Below are positions 6,149 through 10,830 of a stretch of 10,830 nt of DNA, piece after piece (the stretch's first letter is position 1; every line of letters starts with the position of its first letter). Below the pieces are notes generated by a model. The model saw nothing but the letters and a program-made list of their open reading frames with translations. It was not told the origin of the DNA and made no database searches. Source of the stretch: Candidatus Sulfopaludibacter sp. SbA3 (GTDB lineage Bacteria > Acidobacteriota > Terriglobia > Bryobacterales > Bryobacteraceae); assembly GCA_945900935.1 (NCBI GenBank), contig CAMDKT010000146.1:1-10830 (forward strand), given 5' to 3'. A program made the position numbers and the translations under genes.

Positions 6149-7927
6149 ATGAACATCGGGCGGTATCAGGTCGACGGGGAACTCGGGAGGGGCGGGTTGG
6201 GAGTTGTCTATTCCGCCGTGGATCCGGGATTGGAGCGGGCGCTTGCAATTAAGGGGCTTTTAGATCCGAAAGCGGATACGGCAGAGTTGATCCGCGAGGG
6301 GCGCGTGCTGGCGGGTCTAAGCCATCCGAATATTGTCTCAGTCCTTGACGCCTTCATTTGCGAAGGGCGGCTGATGATTGTGATGGAGAAGGTGGCGGGG
6401 GGCACGCTGGAAAAGTGGATGCTCGACGATCCGGCACCGGGATTATTGGAACGGGTTCTGATATTGGAACAGATGGCGGATGCGTTGGGCCACGCGCACA
6501 AGGCGAAGGTGCAGCACCGGGATTTAACGCCGAGAAACGTGATGGTTACTCCCGGCGGCGTGGCGAAGGTCTTGGATTTTGGGCTTGCGAAGCGGCGGGA
6601 TGTAGCTGGAGGCGCGGGGGACCCCACTAGTGCGTTGCGGGGAACGCGTTCGTATATGGCACCGGAGCAGTTGACTCTTGGTATTTCCGGATTTGCGAGC
6701 GATGTATTTGCGTTCGGCGTGGTGGCGTATGAGTTACTCAGCGGGCGGCATCCATTCCCCGGGAATACCGAACTCCTGGTTCAGAACGCGATTGTGAACT
6801 TGCCTGCGCCGCCACTGGCCTCGGCGGTGAGCGAGCTGCCTTCTGAAGCGATCCGAGTGATCGAGAAATGTCTGGCGAAGAAGCCGGATCAACGATACGC
6901 CAATTTAACAGAGGTGGAGCTGGAACTGCGGTGCGCGGTGTTTCCAATGAGGCAGGCGGAGGCGCGACGGTTGGCGTTGGAGGGGCTGGCGACATTGGAG
7001 CGAGGCGACCGGTTGCAGGCGGAGTACCGGTTGCAGGCGGAGCACCAGGCAGAGGGTGCGGAGAAGTTGGACCGGGGATGCCCGGAATTGGCGAAGTTGC
7101 AAGGAAGGCTGGAGGCGGGGCCTGTTGAGGTTCCTCTCCCCGCAGTGATATCTGTCCGGCCGCAACCGGAGCAGCGCGCGTGGCGCGATTCGAAGGAGAA
7201 AGTCTATCAGCCGCCAGCGGTCACGATTGCCCCTCTCGAAGTCAGGACCAACCTGAAAGACGGTCTGCGTTATGTCCGCATTCCGTCCGGGACGTTCCAG
7301 ATGGGATGTTCGCCTGGAGATGGCGAGTGCCATCCGAACGAGAAGCCGGCCCACGAAGTACGAATCAGCGAAGCGTTTTGGATGGGACAGACAGCGGTTA
7401 CCGTGGAAGCGTATAAGCGATACGCCGCCGCCAACGGTAAGGCAATGCCCAGTCTCAGATTCGGTGGCGATTCATTGCCGATGACGGAGATCGATTGGAC
7501 CGAAGCCAAAAGCTATTGCGAGTGGGCCGGGATGCGGCTGCCCACCGAAGCCGAGTGGGAGTATGCAGCCAGAGCCGGAACCACGGAAGCGCGGTATGGG
7601 GCGCCATTGGATATCGCTTGGTATGAAGCCAATTCTGGGGGCCGGCCTAATCCCGTCGGGACGAAAGCTCCGAATGCATTCAAGCTGCACGATATGCTCG
7701 GCAATGTCCGGGAGTGGACGGCGGACTGGTACAGCGATTCACACGCTGGTTCAGGCCCGGTAACCGATCCAACGGGACATGCGACCGGTCAGTATCGCGT
7801 GTTGCGGGGCGGCTCCTGGGGCAACAATGCTTCCGACGTGCGCGCCTCGTACCGCAACTTCTACCGGCCAGCGTACCGTAGCAACAATGTCGGCTTTCGT
7901 TGTACCGGGGAACTACCCGTCCCTTGA
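6149..7927 (+). CDS. Serine/threonine protein kinase fused to an FGE/SUMF1-type (C-type-lectin fold) domain lacking the catalytic cysteines
   Basis: A 592-residue protein with no signal peptide or membrane helix, so probably cytosolic. Residues 6-265 form a Hanks-type kinase: glycine loop ELGRGGLGVVY (11-21), Lys35 in LAIK, helix-C Glu50, HRDLTPRN (123-130), DFG (143-145), APE (171-173) and SDVFAFG (184-190). The usual Lys of HRDLK is Thr127; all other key residues are present. Residues 266-325 are a charged helical linker with a duplicated hexapeptide. Residues 372-588 form an FGE-sulfatase domain: IPSGTFQMGCSPGDGECHPN (378-397), RLPTEAEWEYAARAG (463-477), LHDMLGNVREWTADWY (513-528), RVLRGGSWGNN (550-560), VGFRC (581-585). 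In true FGE two cysteines lie in the segment after RGGSW; here those places hold Asn and Val, so it should not oxidise sulfatase cysteines. The ATG at 6149 begins the typical kinase N-terminus; its ribosome site is weak. Likely role: signalling with a ligand-recognition domain. Confidence 0.92.
   Translation: MNIGRYQVDGELGRGGLGVVYSAVDPGLERALAIKGLLDPKADTAELIREGRVLAGLSHPNIVSVLDAFICEGRLMIVMEKVAGGTLEKWMLDDPAPGLLERVLILEQMADALGHAHKAKVQHRDLTPRNVMVTPGGVAKVLDFGLAKRRDVAGGAGDPTSALRGTRSYMAPEQLTLGISGFASDVFAFGVVAYELLSGRHPFPGNTELLVQNAIVNLPAPPLASAVSELPSEAIRVIEKCLAKKPDQRYANLTEVELELRCAVFPMRQAEARRLALEGLATLERGDRLQAEYRLQAEHQAEGAEKLDRGCPELAKLQGRLEAGPVEVPLPAVISVRPQPEQRAWRDSKEKVYQPPAVTIAPLEVRTNLKDGLRYVRIPSGTFQMGCSPGDGECHPNEKPAHEVRISEAFWMGQTAVTVEAYKRYAAANGKAMPSLRFGGDSLPMTEIDWTEAKSYCEWAGMRLPTEAEWEYAARAGTTEARYGAPLDIAWYEANSGGRPNPVGTKAPNAFKLHDMLGNVREWTADWYSDSHAGSGPVTDPTGHATGQYRVLRGGSWGNNASDVRASYRNFYRPAYRSNNVGFRCTGELPVP
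7009..7044 (+). repeat. 18-bp direct repeat within the kinase-FGE linker
   Basis: CCGGTTGCAGGCGGAGTA (7009-7026) is followed at once by CCGGTTGCAGGCGGAGCA (7027-7044), one base different. It encodes RLQAEY and RLQAEH in the charged linker, so one copy is probably a recent in-frame slippage duplication lengthening a helix or coiled coil. Confidence 0.85.
7805..7903 (+). other. Candidate variable region (diversity-generating-retroelement style) at the C-terminus of the FGE-type domain
   Basis: This stretch encodes RGGSW to VGFRC, residues 553-585. The residues most often variable in C-type-lectin-fold diversified proteins are here encoded by codons each differing from AAC or AAT by one or two adenine positions: AAC, AAT (559-560), GAC (563), TAC (568), AAC (570), TTC (571), TAC (572), TAC (576), AGC (578), AAC, AAT (579-580). 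The framework codons between them (GTG, CGC, GCC, TCG, CCA, GCG) are ordinary. This is what adenine-directed mutagenesis of an Asn-rich template would give. FGE-like proteins that are not diversified also carry Asn and Tyr here, so the pattern is suggestive only. No reverse transcriptase, accessory gene or template copy is in the window. Confidence 0.3.
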
Positions 7928-8060
7928 TCCTTTTTCCTTTTCCCTTGTCTCTGTAGTTTTCGAAACTGAGCAGGGAACGGAGGGTTCGGAACCTGATGGC
8001 AGGCAGTTGCCCAATGCCGCTTACTTTGCGTAGCAGGGCGGTATTTTGCTGAAGTTCAGA
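7928..8060. other. Intergenic region after the kinase gene; no clear terminator
   Basis: It begins with a pyrimidine-rich tract (7929-7949). A small inverted repeat, AGTTT-TCG-AAACT (7955-7967), and a palindrome, GGTTCGGAACC (7983-7993), follow. Neither is followed by a T-run. No gene is seen. Confidence 0.4.
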
Positions 8061-8330
8061 TTATCTGCTGGACATTTTCGCCGCCGCTGGGTATAGTTTG
8101 TTGGATGGGTCCAACAGAACAATCAGTGTAGGCATTGAGAAGATCGGTCTTGACGCGCTGGAGTTGTTCCAGCGAGCGTTGCCTGCGGAGTTTTTCGCGC
8201 AGCAACGAAGGGCTGCCGGACAACCGCCTGAGAAAGGAGCCGGAACGGGGAGCCCAAGAGCTTCGAGAAGGCAGACGGCGAAAAGGAGCCCGGCTCCGTG
8301 GCGGGCCAGACTGTCGATCCAGTTATCCAT
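8061..8330 (-). pseudogene. Broken DedA-family membrane protein gene (N-terminal fragment)
   Basis: The minus strand from ATG at 8330 encodes 89 residues to TAA at 8061. The first 31 (beginning MDNWIDSLARHGAGLLFAVC and continuing LLEALGLPVPA) match the start of DedA/SNARE-associated membrane proteins, which are about 200 residues and act in membrane lipid or phospholipid scrambling. After LPVPA the expected glycine-rich hydrophobic helices are absent and the frame becomes Cys/Ser/Ala-rich nonsense. Another minus-strand frame over the same bases gives a more protein-like charged stretch (LLREKLRRQRSLEQLQRVKT), which suggests a deletion or frameshift joining two pieces. It sits 4 nt downstream of the zinc-ribbon gene and was probably once its operon partner. 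Confidence 0.55.
8099..8116. repeat. Perfect 7-bp inverted repeat, 4-nt loop
   Basis: TGTTGGA (8099-8105), TGGG loop, TCCAACA (8110-8116). A G-T and a T-A pair can extend the stem to 9 bp. No T-run follows on either strand, so a terminator role is doubtful. It lies inside the disrupted part of the DedA remnant. Confidence 0.5.
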
Positions 8331-8334
8331 GAAT

Positions 8335-8529
8335 CTAATATTCGTACCAATCGGAGTGAACCGACCAGCCTTTGCATGGGTGGCACTGTGTCGACGTCCA
8401 CTGTTTGACGCAGGAGCAGGCCCAGACCTCGTCGCGAGGCGGCTCCCAATCGCAGAGAGGGCAGCGAATGCGAGGGCCGGTAACGCCGGGGCCGATTTGT
8501 GGGCGCTCGATTGTGGTTACCTTGCTCAC
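8335..8529 (-). CDS. Small zinc-ribbon-like protein
   Basis: A 64-residue protein with six cysteines in a metal-binding layout: CPLC (23-26), CSC (38-40) and CHPC (49-52), ending WSVHSDWYEY. Four to six cysteines could bind one or two zinc ions; the function is unknown. It starts at GTG (8529) with AAAGGA three bases upstream, a rather close spacing. It ends 4 nt before the ATG of the DedA remnant, consistent with a two-gene minus-strand operon, and it diverges from the sulfatase gene 52 nt away. The jump from the CSC motif straight to QWTSTQC looks short for a two-ribbon protein, so an internal deletion that removed one CxxC knuckle is possible. Confidence 0.6.
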   Translation of the reverse strand: MSKVTTIERPQIGPGVTGPRIRCPLCDWEPPRDEVWACSCVKQWTSTQCHPCKGWSVHSDWYEY

Positions 8530-8581
8530 TAGTCCTTTGATTCAGCGGGGCGGCCCAGAGTTGCATATACTGCAAGGCGTC

Positions 8582-10072
8582 ATGGCAGTCCTAAGCAGAA
8601 AAGAATTTTTGGCGTCGCCGGCGGCGCTGGCTTCGCAGACCGGAAACGCGCGGGCGAAGAACGTGCTGTTCCTGTTGAGCGATCAACACCGGCCCGGCGC
8701 ACTGGGAGTGCGCGGCGACGTACAGGCGCGGACGCCGCATCTGGATGCGCTGGCGCGCGCCGGGATGCGATTTGACCATGCCTACTGCGCCTATCCGGTG
8801 TGTACGCCGTCGCGGGCGGCGTTATTAACGGGAACCTATGCGCACACGAACGGCGTGTACAACAACGCCACGCCGTGGCCGTTCACGGTGAAAACGATCG
8901 CCGATTATTTTGGCCGGCACGGGTACATGACGGGTCTCATTGGCAAGATGCATTTTGTGGACGCGCAGACGCATGGGTTTGACTACCGGCTGGACTTCAA
9001 CGACTGGTGGCAGTACTTGGGGCCGAAGGCGCGGGTGTATGCCGAGGAATTGGCGGCGCCGAATTCGGGTTCGGGGCTGCCGCAAATTCCGGCGCTTTGG
9101 GAGGACCACGGGGACCCTTGGCTGGGGACGCGAACCAAAGATGGGCGGGAAGGGTTTGTGCACGTCGGACGGGCGTCGTTGTTGGAGGAGAAAGACCATT
9201 TCGAAAGCTTTGTGGCCCGGGAGACGCAGCGGTTTTTGAAGACGCAGGGGACGCGGCAACCGTTTTTCCTGGTCGCCAGTTTTTTGAAGCCGCATGATCC
9301 GTTCATGCCGCCGAAGGAGTGGGCGGAAATGTTTTCCGCGGACGATATGCGGTTGCCAGCGACGTTTGGGCGGATCCGGCCGGGGCAGGCGGAAGCGGCG
9401 ACGGTGCCGCAGGTGATCCGCGGGATCGCGGCGCGTCATGCGCCGACGCCGGAAGTGCGGGATGAGGCGCAGGCGCGGCAGCGGATGGCGATGTACTATG
9501 CCAACATTGCGTATCTGGATGGCGTCATAGGCGGTGTACTGCGGGGGTTGCGAGATTTGGGATTGGAAGACAATACGCTGGTGGTCTATTCCTCCGATCA
9601 CGGCGAGATGCTGGGTGAGCATGGCTGTTGGCAGAAGAGTTTGTTTTATGAGCCATCGTGCGGGGTGCCGCTGGTGTTTCGCGGCCCTGGGGTGAAAGCG
9701 GGCGCGGTGTGCGGGACACCGGTTTCCCAAGTCGGATTGGCTGCTACTTTATTGGATGCTTGCGGCTTGCCAGTACCGGCGGGGCTGGATGAACCGAGCT
9801 TTGCGCGGTTGTTGCGGGACCCGGAGGCGGCGTGGACACGGCCGGTGTTTGCGGAGTTCGCGCTGGGAACCAGGGCTGCCCGCTACATGATTCGCGAGGG
9901 GGATTTTAAGTTTAATTATTGGGCGAATGATTTGGCGGAACTGTATAACCTGCGGGAGGATCCGGAGGAGAAGCGGAATCTGGCTTTGGACGCGCGGCAT
10001 CAGGGGAAATTGGCCGAGTTGAAGGGCAAGTTGTTCGCCTGGCACAAGCCGGCGGAAAACACGTTATTGTAG
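8582..10072 (+). CDS. Type I (formylglycine-dependent) sulfatase
   Basis: A 496-residue arylsulfatase-superfamily enzyme that hydrolyses sulfate esters. Seen: metal-site VLFLLSDQHRPGALG (28-42, Asp34), the sulfatase signature CTPSRAALLTG (74-84) with Cys74 to be converted to formylglycine and Arg78, GKMHF (121-125, Lys122 and His124), FLKPHDPFMPP (234-244, His238), VVYSSDHGEMLGEHGCWQKS (334-353, Asp339, His340 and Lys352), and the C-terminal subdomain AELYNLREDPEEKRNLA (452-468). The N-terminus LSRKEFLASPAALASQ resembles a Tat signal in which the twin arginine is Arg-Lys and the hydrophobic part is short, so export is uncertain. The start at 8582 has AAGG 4 nt upstream; the frame stays open further upstream but with no family-like sequence. 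The next gene follows 13 nt later. The substrate, probably a sulfated glycan or small ester, cannot be told. Confidence 0.93.
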   Translation: MAVLSRKEFLASPAALASQTGNARAKNVLFLLSDQHRPGALGVRGDVQARTPHLDALARAGMRFDHAYCAYPVCTPSRAALLTGTYAHTNGVYNNATPWPFTVKTIADYFGRHGYMTGLIGKMHFVDAQTHGFDYRLDFNDWWQYLGPKARVYAEELAAPNSGSGLPQIPALWEDHGDPWLGTRTKDGREGFVHVGRASLLEEKDHFESFVARETQRFLKTQGTRQPFFLVASFLKPHDPFMPPKEWAEMFSADDMRLPATFGRIRPGQAEAATVPQVIRGIAARHAPTPEVRDEAQARQRMAMYYANIAYLDGVIGGVLRGLRDLGLEDNTLVVYSSDHGEMLGEHGCWQKSLFYEPSCGVPLVFRGPGVKAGAVCGTPVSQVGLAATLLDACGLPVPAGLDEPSFARLLRDPEAAWTRPVFAEFALGTRAARYMIREGDFKFNYWANDLAELYNLREDPEEKRNLALDARHQGKLAELKGKLFAWHKPAENTLL

Positions 10073-10085
10073 GGGGAACCACAGT

Positions 10086-10830
10086 ATGCCACGCAAAATG
10101 ACGATATGCCTGACGCCGGGATCCATTGGGGTGAAGGCGAATCAGATGGAGACGATTCAGGACGCGCATAACTTCGGTTATGAAGCCGTGCAGCCATTCG
10201 GCGATGAGATGGCGGCGATGAGCACGGGGCAGATGGATGCGTGCAACGGGAAGCGGAAGGAGTTCCGGTTGGCGTGGGGGCAATCCGGTTTGACTGTCGA
10301 TTTCCGAAAAGATGATGCGTTGTTCCGGAAGGATTTGGCGGGATTACCGGCGATTGCGGCGGCGCTGCAGAAGGCAGGGGCGACGCGGGTGGGGACGTGG
10401 ATTTCGCCAAACCACGATTCGCTGCCGTACGTGGCGAATTTGAAACAGCACGCGGCGCGGTTGCGGGAAGTGGCGCGGATATTGGGAGATCACGGGCAGC
10501 GGTTGGGGCTCGAATACGTCGGACCGAAGACGCTGTGGACAGCAAAGCGGTATCCGTTTTTGCATTCGATGGCGGAGATGCGGGAGTTGTTGGGCGAGAT
10601 CGGCGCGTCGAACATGGGGTTCGTATTGGACACCTGGCACTGGTTTACGGCGGGGGAATCGCTGGCGGATCTGGGTTTGTTAAAAAATAGTGAAATTATT
10701 TGCATCGATCTCAACGATGCGCCGGCGGGGGTGCCGGTGGATCAGCAGATCGACAGCAAGCGGGAGATACCCCTTGCGACGGGAGTGATAGACACGGCGG
10801 GTTTCCTGAATGTTTTGCAGGGTTTAGGGT
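10086..10830 (+). CDS. Sugar phosphate isomerase/epimerase-type TIM-barrel protein (partial, runs off the window)
   Basis: 248 codons are visible and the frame is still open at the window edge. The protein belongs to the xylose-isomerase-like/AP-endonuclease-2 TIM-barrel family (PF01261), whose members isomerise or epimerise sugars and inositols with a divalent metal. Seen: ICLTPGSIGVKANQ (7-20), FGYEAVQPFGDEM (30-42), GLEYVGPKTLW (141-151, probable metal ligand Glu143), GFVLDTWHWFTAG (178-190, Asp182 and His185) and ICIDLNDAP (205-213, Asp208). These are the usual metal-site strands. Only the last part of the barrel is missing. AGGGGG at 10072-10077 precedes the ATG at 10086 and overlaps the sulfatase stop, so the two genes are very likely co-transcribed. 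There is no signal peptide; it is cytosolic. Confidence 0.88.
   Translation, partial: MPRKMTICLTPGSIGVKANQMETIQDAHNFGYEAVQPFGDEMAAMSTGQMDACNGKRKEFRLAWGQSGLTVDFRKDDALFRKDLAGLPAIAAALQKAGATRVGTWISPNHDSLPYVANLKQHAARLREVARILGDHGQRLGLEYVGPKTLWTAKRYPFLHSMAEMRELLGEIGASNMGFVLDTWHWFTAGESLADLGLLKNSEIICIDLNDAPAGVPVDQQIDSKREIPLATGVIDTAGFLNVLQGLG

Noticed and set aside
7928..7993. Rho-independent terminator after the kinase gene
   Set aside because: The pyrimidine tract has no stem before it, and the two small palindromes after it lack a T-run.
8566..8571. TATACT as a -10 box for the sulfatase
   Set aside because: No acceptable -35 at 16-18 bp, and the start point would fall almost on the ATG.
8372..8581. 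Upstream extension of the sulfatase frame
   Set aside because: The frame is open, but the sequence is unlike any sulfatase N-terminus, overlaps the zinc-ribbon gene on the other strand, and the ATG at 8582 has a ribosome site.
1..10830. CRISPR arrays, tRNA/rRNA genes, insertion sequences
   Set aside because: No spaced direct-repeat array, no cloverleaf or rRNA sequence, and no transposase or terminal inverted repeats were seen.

Overview
The window is a high-GC bacterial chromosome segment, about 10.8 kb. No 16S or other decisive marker is present. The mix of genes suggests a soil member of the Acidobacteriota (Solibacter/Bryobacter-like): a PL22 oligogalacturonate lyase with a signal peptide, a SIMPL-domain protein, a soluble Ser/Thr kinase fused to a formylglycine-generating-enzyme (FGE) fold, a secreted-type sulfatase paired with a TIM-barrel sugar isomerase, and many TTG/GTG starts. 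This assignment is an inference from gene style.

Layout. 1-1355: a hairpin, then an M20 amidohydrolase (+) whose 5' end looks lost. 1366-1569: a decayed second copy of that gene's 3' end. 1520-3840: a minus-strand cluster SIMPL protein -> oligogalacturonate lyase -> DUF1801 protein; the last two overlap by ATGA, and the DUF1801 gene runs out through the antisense of the M20 remnant. 3878-3922: three tandem 15-bp repeats in the divergent promoter region. 3925-5091: a YeiH/UPF0324 membrane protein (+). 5092-5344: a minus-strand remnant of a membrane protein. 5470-6003: a RelB/DinJ-YafQ toxin-antitoxin module with a clear promoter; the toxin lacks its N-terminal strand and one catalytic His. 6149-7927: the kinase-FGE fusion. 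8061-8529: a minus-strand pair, a small zinc-ribbon protein followed by a broken DedA gene. 8582 to the end: a type I sulfatase (CTPSR) and a TIM-barrel isomerase, apparently one operon.

How the genes fit together. The lyase, sulfatase and isomerase point to breakdown of plant or sulfated polysaccharides, but they lie in two separate transcription units. The kinase-FGE protein sits near the sulfatase, yet its FGE domain lacks both catalytic cysteines, so it cannot be the enzyme that matures the sulfatase. It is better read as a signalling protein with a C-type-lectin-like recognition domain. The last part of that domain has the codon pattern expected of a diversity-generating-retroelement variable region; this is the most interesting lead here, although no reverse transcriptase or template repeat is in view. 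Three broken genes and a defective-looking toxin mark the region as one with repeated small rearrangements.
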